Positions 11,346 through 19,713 of a stretch of DNA of 64,000 bases are shown one piece after another. The position numbers were made by a program, and so were the translations under genes. The stretch comes from CAWDXG01 sp963822115. Lineage in GTDB: Bacteria > Myxococcota_A > Polyangia > Polyangiales > Polyangiaceae. Numbering within the stretch: position 1 is the stretch's first letter; each line of letters opens with the position of its first letter. The notes below the pieces were generated by a model. That model was not told the DNA's origin and searched no databases. It saw nothing but the letters and a program-made list of their open reading frames with translations. The stretch lies in NCBI GenBank assembly GCA_963822115.1, contig CAWGGM010000004.1, positions 406,483-470,482 of the forward strand, given 5' to 3'.

Positions 11346-12437
11346 TCAGCCGGTGTCGCCCGGACAGCTTGCGATGCCCGGCACCGTACCGCCATCCGGA
11401 TCCGTACCCGGAACGCACAGACCTGCTTCCTTGAAGGCCTGCAGGAACTGCGAGGCGTTCGAGACGCCGGCAGCAGCCCAGCTCTCGCACACGTCACCCG
11501 TGGCGCGGCAGTCGGCGTCGCAGTTGCACAGCTGGCCGCAGATACCGACGTTGCCGCCGTTGCCCGCCGACGCCTGGTAGATGCACGCCGCCTGCTGCGG
11601 GCTGCCCGGTGTCGGGTCGGAGCCACAGGCACCCGGTTGGCCCAGTGAATTGCTGTTGCAGAGCTCGGTACACATGCCTCCGCCGTAACCCTGGAAGGCG
11701 ACGCAGAACCCGGCGCACGTGTTCGTGCCCGCGTTCGGGTTGCAGTCCGCGCCGACGGGATCGCCGGTCGAGGGCTGGTCGGTGCACAAGCCGGTGCGGA
11801 CATCGCATGTGCGGCCGTTGCAGTCGGCGCTCGACACGCACTGCGGGTAGCAGGCAATCGGTCCGCTGCCGTCGATATTCGTGCTCCTGCACAGCGCATC
11901 GGCCCGATCCCGGCACGAGTAGCTGGCGGCCGGGTCGCATCCCTGTAGACAGAAGCTCTGCGCGCCGAACGGGACGCACTGGGCGCCCGGCGAAATCGCG
12001 GTGCAATCCGAAGCCTGCGCGCAGGTGCGCGTACAGTAGCCGTTCGCGACGCCGTCGCCCGCCAGCGCGGTGCTGCTCGCCGTCACGCAGGTCAGGCCCA
12101 CTCCGCAGTCGGCGTTGGTCGTGCACGACTTCCCGAGCGCGTCCGAGCCCCCGTAGCCGCCGGTGCCGTAGCCGCCAGTGCCGTAGCCGCCGGTGCCGTA
12201 GCCGCCGGTGCCGTAGCCGCCGGTGCCGTAGCCGCCGGTGCCGTAGCCGCCGGTGCCGTAGCCGCCGGTGCCGTAGCCGCCGGTGCCGTAGCCGCCGGTG
12301 CCGTAGCCGCCGCTTCCAGTGGGAGTGCCTGCCGAGCCGCCCGAACCGCCGCTCACGACGTTGCCACCGCAACCGCCAGCAGCTGCAAGACCTGCAAGGA
12401 TCGCCACAGGGAAGAGTACCCCGCTCTGGATTTTCAT
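11346..12437 (-). CDS. Cys-rich lipoprotein with GTGGY pentapeptide repeats
   Basis: A 363-residue lipoprotein. It starts at ATG 12437 with GGAGAAG just upstream; signal MKIQSGVLFPVAILAGLAAAGGC with Cys23. A linker of about eleven GTGGY repeats (residues 42-95) is encoded by a 15-bp DNA repeat. The rest has about 35 cysteines in short loops (CTTNADCGVGLTC, CAQASDCTAISPGAQC, CNCDADCRATGDVC), like the protein at the start of the window. The gene converges on the kinase gene, with 22 bases between the stops. No enzymatic motif is seen; it is likely a surface-displayed disulfide-rich protein. Confidence 0.8.
   Translation of the reverse strand: MKIQSGVLFPVAILAGLAAAGGCGGNVVSGGSGGSAGTPTGSGGYGTGGYGTGGYGTGGYGTGGYGTGGYGTGGYGTGGYGTGGYGTGGYGTGGYGGSDALGKSCTTNADCGVGLTCVTASSTALAGDGVANGYCTRTCAQASDCTAISPGAQCVPFGAQSFCLQGCDPAASYSCRDRADALCRSTNIDGSGPIACYPQCVSSADCNGRTCDVRTGLCTDQPSTGDPVGADCNPNAGTNTCAGFCVAFQGYGGGMCTELCNSNSLGQPGACGSDPTPGSPQQAACIYQASAGNGGNVGICGQLCNCDADCRATGDVCESWAAAGVSNASQFLQAFKEAGLCVPGTDPDGGTVPGIASCPGDTG
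12151..12312. repeat. 15-bp tandem repeat, ten units plus a partial
   Basis: CCGTAGCCGCCGGTG is repeated in phase with the codons, with a single variant base (A for G) in the second unit. It encodes the GTGGY linker of the lipoprotein on the minus strand. Near identity implies recent expansion, and copy number may vary between strains. Confidence 0.95.
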
Positions 12438-12529
12438 CGGCTTCTCCACGGGAAGCGGATTGCCCCCGTCACACCCAGTATAGCTGCTCGCGCGACCACA
12501 TGGAACAGCAGCCAGACACCGCGGCGCGT

Positions 12530-14969
12530 TCAAGCGTCCGTGACCGGGCGCAGCACCTTGAACGACAGCGCCAGCGCGATCACGTAGATGCCCGCGCCGG
12601 TCGCCAGCGTTGCCGAGAGCCCCGCGTGCAGGGCGACGAGGGTGGCCAACACCGAGCCGAGCACCGAGGTCGCACTGTTGACGCTCCAGAGCCAGGGGAT
12701 GCGCGTGCTCGCTCGCTCGGCGACTGCTGCGAGCCCCGTGGGGAACGGAACCCCGAGCAGGAATCCGAGCGGCGCGATCACAACGGCCGCCAGAAGCGAA
12801 CGGGTGAGCGTCGACGCGCCGGGCCCGATCGCGGTCACCCGCCCCACCAGCACCACCAACAGGAGCGTGTAGAGGACCAGCGCAACCATTGCCCAGCGCA
12901 GGCGCCGACTGCGACTACGGCCCGGGCGCGCCAGGAAGCGGCTGCCCAGCGCGCTCGCCACGAGCAGCACCAGCAGCACCACGGCCAGGGTCAGCGTGGG
13001 GTGGCCGAGGTAGATGCTGAAACGGAGCATCAGCGCCATCTCGATGAACATGAAGCCGAAGCCGAGACAGCCGACATAGGCGAGATCCCAGCCCACGGCG
13101 CCGCGGCCCGCGCGAAGCTCGCGCCGGCCGAGCCAGAAAGGCAACAGCAGGAACAGCAGCGCCAGCACCACCGAGACCAGCGCGACCTTGGACAGGATCA
13201 CCAGACCGTTGCCGAACAGATGCATCGGATCCGGCGCGTCGAACGAGTGCCACAGGTCACGCAGGCGGTTCTCGTAGAAGAAAAACGGATGATCGTCGGT
13301 GGTGGCGGAGACGTCGAGCGGCCAGCTGTGTTCGGTGCGCGCCAGGGCCGCGCTGTCGCGTGCCGTCAGGATGCGCCCGATCCAGCGCTCCTCGACGCTG
13401 TCGTGCACCGGCGGCCGGCCAGGAATGTACACCGGCGAAAACTCGAGCCGGCGTGCCTGGTCGAGCGCGCGCTCTGCCTCCGCGGGCGAGAAGCCGTCGG
13501 GTTTGATGATCACGTCGTAGAGCGTCGCCTGCTTGATGCCGAGCCATGTCGTGGACAGCACCAGCACCGAGCGCGACGGATCGCGGCCACGCTCGAGCAG
13601 CGCCTCGCGCGCGATGCTGGCGAGCCGCGCGCCCACGGCCAGCCCGGGCAGGCTCACCGAAGCGACGCTGAGCATGCCACCCGGCTCGAGGCGCCTCAGG
13701 AAGTCGCGGAAAGCGTCCACGGTGTACAGGCTGTTCTCGGCCAGCGCATAGGCGCCGGCCGCGGTAGCCGCCGAGGTGTCGACCATGCTCAGCTGCAGCA
13801 CGTCGTAGCGATCCGCGTGACCGCGCACAAACGCGCGGCCGTCCTCGACGGCGACGCGAACGTCACCGCGGTTGTAGAGCGCGCCCGTGAAGCGGCGGTA
13901 CTTCCCGCGCATCACGTCGTCGACGATGAGCGGGTTGATCTCGACGGCGGTCGCGTGCTTCGCCCCCGAAGCCAGTGCCGCCAGCACGTCCTTGCCGCCT
14001 CCAGCACCGATGACGCACACGCGGCGGGCATCCGGCATCAGCCGGTAGACGAATGCGCTCAGGTCGAACGAGAGATAGCGCACGCTGTCGAACGAGCCAT
14101 TGAAGCGCGTCAGCGGGGTCATCGCGTTCATGTCGATGAACAGCGTCTTCTGCTGGGCGACAGGTCCCTTGTACGCCGGCGACATGCCCCAACCGCGGAA
14201 CCCCATCTGCGGCAGCACCGTGACCATCGAAAACGAGTTCCAACGGTTGAACTCGGGGTGCATCTGGTCGAGCTGCTTGCCTTTGGCCGCGCGCACCTTG
14301 AACAGACCGCTGAGCGGATTGGTGATCGCAAGCCCCACCAGGAATAGCCCGCCCAGCGTCGCTCCCAGCGCGAGCCCGCGCGGCATGCGCGCCCCACCGG
14401 AACCCGCAAGCAACAGCCCAGCTCCGATCGCCATCAGCGCCGCGGCGAGGAGCGACAGCGGGCCCGCCCAGCGCGCCGAGCAGCGGGATCACGAGCAGAC
14501 AGCCGAGCCCCGCACCGAGCAGATCCTGGTAGTAGACGCGATGCACGACGCGCGAAAAACGCAGTACAGCCAACGCCATCGCGAAACCGCCGCAGAAGAA
14601 CGGCAGAGCGGTCAACAGGAACAGTGCCAGCAGCTTGAACGTCAGCTGCGTGAAGCCCAGGCCTCCGCCGAACCAGTCGGGCGTCACGTTCATGAGCGCG
14701 AGATCCACCAGCACGATCGACGCACAAAGCGCCAGCGCGGCGCCCGCCAGCAGCTTGCCGGTATGGTGCGGTTCGAGACGCTGCTGCGTGAGGTGCACGA
14801 CCAGCGCCGCAGCGCCACTGCCGAACAGCGCCACCGAGATCGCGAAGAACGCGAAGTGGTACCAGACGATGACCGAGAAGATCCGCGTCAGCACCAGCTC
14901 GGTGGTCATCAGCGCCATGCTGAGCAACGCGACGCCCAGTCCCACGCGTATCGAGTAGCGTTCGCTCAC
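12530..14969 (-). CDS. Spermidine-synthase-like multi-spanning membrane protein, frameshifted near 14463
   Basis: From GTG 14969 the frame encodes several helices (VALLSMALMTTELVLTRIFSVIVWYHFAF...) to LLGALGGP. After one extra C in the GGGCCC tract at about 14461-14466 the sequence continues in another frame (LSLLAAALMAIGAGLL) to the stop at 12530. The soluble centre is a Rossmann fold like spermidine synthases (RRVCVIGAGGGKDVLAAL, ATAVEINP, ALYNRGDVRVAVEDGRAF), followed by six or more further helices. Together the parts give about 812 residues, like other membrane-bound spermidine-synthase-family proteins whose substrate is unknown. The single indel could be an assembly error. Confidence 0.75.
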
Positions 14970-15108
14970 GGCGCGGGCCTGCTCGCTTCCACGCCGGGGC
15001 TCATGGGGCGATTATGTCATCGATTGGGAGAGGTGGACGCAAGCGCTCTCCTCGGCAGGGCCCCCGGCCGGGCGTGAGCTCGACCGCGTCCACTCCTGGT
15101 ACGATTCC

Positions 15109-15303
15109 GTGGTGTCCCGCGGGCTGATGGCGGCCGAATCGCAGGTGCTTCTGCACCAGGACCTCGGCGCCATCTTCGGCGCGGAGCTCTGCGCGAAGAT
15201 CGAAGCAGTCGGCGACACGCTCGCCGCTCACGAAAACGCCCAGGTCGCGCTCGCCTACCTGCGGCAGCGCGTGCTCGACGGAAAGCACAAGGCCGGCGCG
15301 TAG
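15109..15303 (+). CDS. Small hypothetical protein, start uncertain
   Basis: GTG at 15109 gives a 64-residue hydrophilic protein (ESQVLLHQDLGAIFGAELCAKIEAVGDTLAAHENAQVALAYLRQRVLDGKH). The frame is open upstream to 14959 and that stretch also looks protein-like (DWERWTQAL...RELDRVHSWYDSVV), but it lacks a start codon, so the true N-terminus may be lost or shifted. No family was recognised. Confidence 0.4.
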   Translation: MVSRGLMAAESQVLLHQDLGAIFGAELCAKIEAVGDTLAAHENAQVALAYLRQRVLDGKHKAGA

Positions 15304-15327
15304 TCGATCCGGGCCTGAGCGCCGCCG

Positions 15328-16443
15328 CTATCCGCCTGCCGCGAAGATCAGGAGCTGCGCATTCACGGAGTCGACGACGTAGACGTTGCCGTCCGTGTCG
15401 GCGACGGCGTTGCGGGCGCGGCCGGTGGTGGTGCCGGTGGCGGCGACGCTTGGCTTTCCCTTGTCGCCGACGTGGGCAACGGTGAGCCGCTTGGCTTTCG
15501 ACGCTGCAACGCACGCTAGTTGCTTTGACGCGTCGTACGAGATGTCGTCCACGCCGTCGCCTGTGTAGAGCTCGCCCACGAGTGCGTGCGAGCCGTCGAA
15601 GACACGCAGGCTGTCCGAGCACCCGACGATCACCCAGCTGTGCGACGGATCGACGGCGACGCCATGCGGCGACTTGCTGCAACCCGCGCTCCACGTCGAC
15701 TTGACCGCGTGCGACTTGATGTCGATCGCCAGCGTCTGGTTCTTGTCCTCGAGGTTCGTGTAGAAGAGGCCGTGCTCGGCGTCGACGGCCGAGCCCTCCA
15801 CGGAGCCGAGGTCCTTGATCACGGCCTTCACCTTCAGCGCGGCGGGCTTCTCCGCGTCGAGCACGGTGATGGAGTGATCCCTCGGCGTCGTGGCCCAGAC
15901 CTCCTTCGTCGATGCCACGTAGGTCACGAAGTCGGCCGGCGTCTTCAGCTTCAGGCACCTGCCGCGCTTCAACGAATTCTCGTCGATGGCGCACACCTCG
16001 CCCGTTGCGCGGTCGGTGACGTAGGCGACGCCGTCGCCGATGGTCGCAGCGCTCGGCCCCATCATGTGCTCATGCCCGTGCCACTTGCGCTTCTTCATCT
16101 TGAAGCCGTCGACGCGCTTGAACGTGCCGCTCTTGATGTCGAACATGTCCGCGCTGCCGGTGTCGCCGACCGGGATCCACAGGCGGCCGTGATCGCGGTC
16201 GTATGCGATGAGATCGATCGACACCGGACCCTTCGCCCCAGGAAGCCCGATGCTCTTCGACGTGAGCACGGGCGGAGCGGGCGCGGCTGGAGCGCTACTC
16301 GCGCTCGCAGCCGGCGCGGGAGACGGCGTGGAGGCGACCGGTGCCGGCGGCAGGGCGCTTTCGACGGGCGGCGGGGAAGCCGGGGGCGCGGTGTTGCAGG
16401 CAGCGAGAACGAGGCACAGTCCACAGCTGGTTGAAGCTCTCAT
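15328..16443 (-). CDS. Beta-propeller (YVTN/NHL-like) lipoprotein
   Basis: A 371-residue protein starting at ATG 16443: signal MRASTSCGLCLVLAAC with lipobox Cys16, then a Pro/Ala-rich spacer to about residue 55. The rest repeats short beta blades with GDGVAYVTDRATGEVCAID, HSITVLDAEKP, HGLFYTNLEDKNQTLAIDI, HGVAVDPSHSWVIVGCSDSLRVFDG and NAVADTDGNVYVVDSVNAQLLIF. This pattern fits YVTN/NHL beta-propellers, which usually bind other proteins. It is divergent from the DUF347 gene, with 45 bases between the starts. Confidence 0.78.
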   Translation of the reverse strand: MRASTSCGLCLVLAACNTAPPASPPPVESALPPAPVASTPSPAPAASASSAPAAPAPPVLTSKSIGLPGAKGPVSIDLIAYDRDHGRLWIPVGDTGSADMFDIKSGTFKRVDGFKMKKRKWHGHEHMMGPSAATIGDGVAYVTDRATGEVCAIDENSLKRGRCLKLKTPADFVTYVASTKEVWATTPRDHSITVLDAEKPAALKVKAVIKDLGSVEGSAVDAEHGLFYTNLEDKNQTLAIDIKSHAVKSTWSAGCSKSPHGVAVDPSHSWVIVGCSDSLRVFDGSHALVGELYTGDGVDDISYDASKQLACVAASKAKRLTVAHVGDKGKPSVAATGTTTGRARNAVADTDGNVYVVDSVNAQLLIFAAGG

Positions 16444-16488
16444 CGGGCGCGCGAGACTCGCTGCGCCTGACGGAGAAAGCAAGAGTCC

Positions 16489-17313
16489 GTGGACAAGCCC
16501 ACAGAGCGCGCCCAGGCTTGCTGCGGCGAGACCCACAAGCCGATGACGACTACGATGCCCGACAGCACGACGAAGGCGCTGGCGAAGGTTCCGGAAGTAA
16601 CGCTGCTCTTCTGGGTCCTGAAGATCGCCGCCACCACCCTGGGCGAGACGGGCGGCGATGCGGTCTCGATGTCGATGAAACTCGGCTATCTGGTGGGCAC
16701 CGCGATCTTCGCCGTGGTGTTCCTGGTCGCGGTGGTCGTGCAGATCAAGGCACCGCGCTTCCACCCGGTGATCTACTGGGTCACGATCATCGCGACCACC
16801 ACGGTCGGCACGACCATGGCGGACTTCTGCGATCGCTCGCTCGGCATCGGCTACGCGGGCGGCTCGTCGCTGCTGCTCGTGCTGCTGCTCTCGTCGCTCT
16901 TCGTCTGGCGCCTCGTGATGGGCACCGTGTCGGTCGAGAGCGTCTCGAATCCGCGCGCGGAGACGTTCTACTGGGTGACGATCATGTTCTCGCAGACGCT
17001 GGGCACCGCGCTCGGCGACTGGACCGCGGACTCGGCGGGAATGGGCTATCTGGGCGGCGTGGGGATCTTCGTGGTGCTGCTGGTGGTGGTGGCGGGCTTC
17101 CACTTCTTCACGCGCGTCTCGCGCACGGTGCTGTTCTGGACCGCGTTCATCCTGACCCGGCCGCTCGGCGCCGTGGTCGGCGACTTCCTCGATAAGCCGC
17201 ACGCCTCCGGCGGGCTCGCGCTGAGCCGCTACTCCGCGTCGGGCGCGCTGATCGTGTTCATCCTCGGCTGCATCTGGCTGTTGCCACAACGCGGCGCGCA
17301 GACGGCTCACTGA
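16489..17313 (+). CDS. DUF347-repeat membrane protein (COG4705-like)
   Basis: A 274-residue integral membrane protein with four related repeats, each ending in a T/S-L/V-G-D motif: ILKIAATTLGETGGD, WVTIIATTTVGTTMADF, WVTIMFSQTLGTALGDW and WTAFILTRPLGAVVGDF. These match the Pfam 'repeat of unknown function' DUF347. The Thr/Gly/Asp-rich motifs in the membrane suggest a substrate path, but no function is established to my knowledge. GTG 16489 has a distant GGAGAA upstream; ATG 16543 is an alternative start. Confidence 0.8.
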   Translation: MDKPTERAQACCGETHKPMTTTMPDSTTKALAKVPEVTLLFWVLKIAATTLGETGGDAVSMSMKLGYLVGTAIFAVVFLVAVVVQIKAPRFHPVIYWVTIIATTTVGTTMADFCDRSLGIGYAGGSSLLLVLLLSSLFVWRLVMGTVSVESVSNPRAETFYWVTIMFSQTLGTALGDWTADSAGMGYLGGVGIFVVLLVVVAGFHFFTRVSRTVLFWTAFILTRPLGAVVGDFLDKPHASGGLALSRYSASGALIVFILGCIWLLPQRGAQTAH

Positions 17314-17385
17314 CCCTTGACCCGACAACGTGACCGCGTCTCTCCGCGCGGGCGCGGCACATTTCCGCTTGTGATCCAAGCCAGG

Positions 17386-17553
17386 TCAGGGTGATGCACC
17401 CTCGATGCGGCCCTGCGTGGGCTCTCCGAGCCTTCTGCGGATGACGCGGCTCTTGAACCAGGGCGGGTCGCGGGCCGCGTGTTCCGGGTTTTGCTCGACG
17501 AGCTGCACGACAAGAGCGAAAGGCCCCCAATCAACGCAAGGCCTCGCGGTCAT
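17386..17553 (-). CDS. Possible 55-residue protein overlapping the ankyrin-like gene
   Basis: Its ATG overlaps the stop of the upstream gene (ATGA), a common sign of translational coupling. The product (MTARPCVDWGPFALVVQLVEQNPEH...) has no recognised family. Short frames of this composition can arise by chance at this GC content. Confidence 0.3.
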   Translation of the reverse strand: MTARPCVDWGPFALVVQLVEQNPEHAARDPPWFKSRVIRRRLGEPTQGRIEGASP

Positions 17554-18719
17554 GGCTCGCGAACCGTCGTCCATTGAGCACGTAGGTGCACGATCGCACC
17601 TCGACCAAGGATGATTCGAGCCGAATCGAGACGATTGTGCGCCGCCGTGATGCATGCGCCCGCGAGGTCGCCCGCCATCAGGAACCCCCGGACGATCGGC
17701 CACGCGTTGCGCGAGACGCGAACCGGCTTCGTGAGCTTCTTGAAGATCGCGCCGGCCGTGGCGAGCCGGCCCGCGGCGGCCGCGTCGACGACCAGCGAGA
17801 TCAGCATCTGGTTGCGGTTCTGCGCTACGTCGGCATTGGTCCAGGTTTCCTCCTCCTTCGCCATCTCCTTGGCTGCGCTCGCTGCGTCCTTGAAAAGCTT
17901 GTCCGCTTGCTTGGCCGGGGTGAAGCGAGCGCGCAGCGAGAGCGCCCGTGGCAGCGACGCGTCCTTGGGCGCGCCCTCGAGCTCGACCAGCGCCCACCCG
18001 CCGCGCACCTTGTCGGCGTCGAGAGAGCACATCGCGGCCAGGAGGTCGACGAGGTGATTGGACTGGAGTCGATCGATCCGCCCATCGCGTGCTTGCCCGT
18101 CACCCTCGATCCAGTCCAGCATGATGTCGAGCCAGAGGCTCTGCCACTGAAGCTGCTCCGGCATTCTCGCGACCGCGTCGGCTTGCCTCGTACGCCACTC
18201 GCGGGCGTCGAGTCCGAGCTGCGCCGCCCACGCCACCACGCGGGGATTGCCCCAGGCCGACCCATCGAGGTGGCGCAGCATGTGCTCGACGAGCACCCTC
18301 GCAGCCTCCTCGTGGCCGTAGCGATGTGCCTCCTCGATCAGCGAGGGGTCGACGATGCCGCCCCATCCCGGCGCCGAGGAGCCTGGCTCGCCGAGCGGTA
18401 GGAGATCGAGCAGCCGGCGTAGCGTCGCGGCGTCGCCTTTGCGCGCGAGCCACCAGAGGGGATTGAGACGGACGTCCGTGGACCACTTGCCCTGCGTACT
18501 CGACTGCGGGAGCGCGCTTCGTCGCGACATGGGCTTCACCGCGCTCACGAGCCCCACCGCAAGGTCGACGTTCCCCTCGACCACCGCGTTCCAGAGCGGG
18601 TCTGGCCAGAGCGGACCGGTCGTCACCTCGCTTCCCAGGGCGTCGAGCGCGCGTTTGAGCTGGCCCGCGTCGGCGAGCGCGCTCGCAGTTGAACTAATGG
18701 AACGATCTGGCCGGCGCAA
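17550..18719 (-). CDS. Ankyrin-like repeat protein of unknown function
   Basis: A 389-residue soluble protein with no signal peptide. The N-terminal 150 residues show ankyrin-like helical pairs (DPLWNAVVEGNVDLAVGLVSAV, NPLWWLARKGDAATLRRLLDLL, EEAHRYGHEEAARVLVEHMLRHL). The C-terminal half is Ala/Lys-rich and helical. The start is a TTG at 18719 without a clear ribosome-binding site, and the stretch just upstream belongs to a damaged gene, so the N-terminus is uncertain and may be truncated. No enzymatic motif was seen. Confidence 0.65.
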   Translation of the reverse strand: MRRPDRSISSTASALADAGQLKRALDALGSEVTTGPLWPDPLWNAVVEGNVDLAVGLVSAVKPMSRRSALPQSSTQGKWSTDVRLNPLWWLARKGDAATLRRLLDLLPLGEPGSSAPGWGGIVDPSLIEEAHRYGHEEAARVLVEHMLRHLDGSAWGNPRVVAWAAQLGLDAREWRTRQADAVARMPEQLQWQSLWLDIMLDWIEGDGQARDGRIDRLQSNHLVDLLAAMCSLDADKVRGGWALVELEGAPKDASLPRALSLRARFTPAKQADKLFKDAASAAKEMAKEEETWTNADVAQNRNQMLISLVVDAAAAGRLATAGAIFKKLTKPVRVSRNAWPIVRGFLMAGDLAGACITAAHNRLDSARIILGRGAIVHLRAQWTTVREP

Positions 18720-19464
18720 GTCGAGGGGAATCGCCGTGTTGCTGCGTTCCGGTTACGGTTCCGTCCATGCGGAGACTCCGCGCGGTGTCGGCGACTAGCT
18801 GATCGACGCTCCGAGAGCGAATCAACTGTGCGAGGCCACCATCCGGTGCGAGGTTCGTCTGCTGCAGCACGCCGCCAGTCCACAGATACGCACGGCCCAT
18901 GTGACATGAATCGCCATCCGTCGTGCGCGACGCTGCGATCGGGCCCTTGCCGAGTTCGTACATCACCTCGGCGCCGCCGTACTCACCAAACGCCACGCCT
19001 ACGGTGAAGATCGTCCGCGTCCCGTACCGGTGAACTCCCGCCAGTGCGCCAAGCTTCATGTTCGGGTTGAACGACCCCGCGCCTGGGAGGAGGCTCGCGT
19101 TCATCAGCACGCAGCCTTTGACGCCATCGTTGCAAGGGACCCAACTCAGTGGAGGCAAATCCTTGGCGAGGTCGACCGCACGCGGCACGTTGCAGCCCGG
19201 CGGATTCCACGGGGGAGTCTTCCAGGCGGTAGGATCGGTGGCCCACGCGTCGCCGCCGGCGTCCGTCGGACTCCCCGCGCTGCCTGAAGCGCCGGACGAG
19301 CCACCAGCCATCCCGTTGTCGCCTCCGGTGCCGCCAGCACCAGAGTCGGCGCCTATGCTGGCTTCGGTGAAGCGGCCCCCTCCCGAAGAACGCACGCGAA
19401 AGCGTTGTCGCGACGCACCACACTGGTCAGACCTGTAAAGGAACGTGTTGCAGACGAGCAACAC
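18694..19464 (-). CDS. Damaged secreted-protein gene with Gly/Ser linker
   Basis: The 256-codon frame has a middle part typical of exported myxobacterial proteins: a linker (GADSGAGGTGGDNGMAGGSSGASGSAGS) followed by a conserved-looking domain (NPNMKLGALAGVHRYGTRTIFTVGVAFGEYGGAEVMYEL...). The N-terminus (MLLVCNTFLYRSDQCGASRQRF) has no signal peptide, and the last 40 residues look random and overlap the ankyrin-like gene by 26 bases. It is most likely a fragment that lost both ends. Confidence 0.45.
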   Translation of the reverse strand: MLLVCNTFLYRSDQCGASRQRFRVRSSGGGRFTEASIGADSGAGGTGGDNGMAGGSSGASGSAGSPTDAGGDAWATDPTAWKTPPWNPPGCNVPRAVDLAKDLPPLSWVPCNDGVKGCVLMNASLLPGAGSFNPNMKLGALAGVHRYGTRTIFTVGVAFGEYGGAEVMYELGKGPIAASRTTDGDSCHMGRAYLWTGGVLQQTNLAPDGGLAQLIRSRSVDQLVADTARSLRMDGTVTGTQQHGDSPRLAPARSFH

Positions 19465-19469
19465 GTTCC
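19440..19469. promoter_or_regulatory. Perfect 12-bp inverted repeat
   Basis: GGAACGTGTTGC and GCAACACGTTCC flank a 6-nt loop (AGACGA). It covers the putative start of the damaged minus-strand gene and lies 245 bases before the Cys-rich lipoprotein. No T-run follows. It could be an operator or an RNA hairpin. Confidence 0.5.
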
Positions 19470-19713
19470 CGCCGTGTCGCCCTCGGCAAGGACGATGGCG
19501 AGCGCCACGCCTCGCACGAAACAGGCGCGCTGCCGCTCGACGTGCGCGCAGGGAGCAACCTTTCAGGATCGCGTACTCCGAACGCCCGGGTCAATAGCTA
19601 CATCGCTTTGCGAACGCGGCATCGGTCGCGCACGAACACCGCTCGCAGTTGCTTGCCGCGTCTGTTATGACGGCTTGATCATCGGCAAGTCCGATCGCCA
19701 AAGGAGCACTAGT

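Noticed and set aside
15328..17379. The minus-strand frame extending the beta-propeller lipoprotein upstream to 17379.
   Set aside because: The extra 310 residues are a shadow of the DUF347 gene (Arg/His/Asp-rich), and a clean lipoprotein start exists at 16443.
17440..17540. Minus-strand peptide VVQLVEQNPEH...PPWFKSR resembles the spurious peptides translated from tRNA genes, and GGTTCAAG occurs nearby.
   Set aside because: No acceptor, D and anticodon stems could be drawn with the right spacing, so no tRNA is called.
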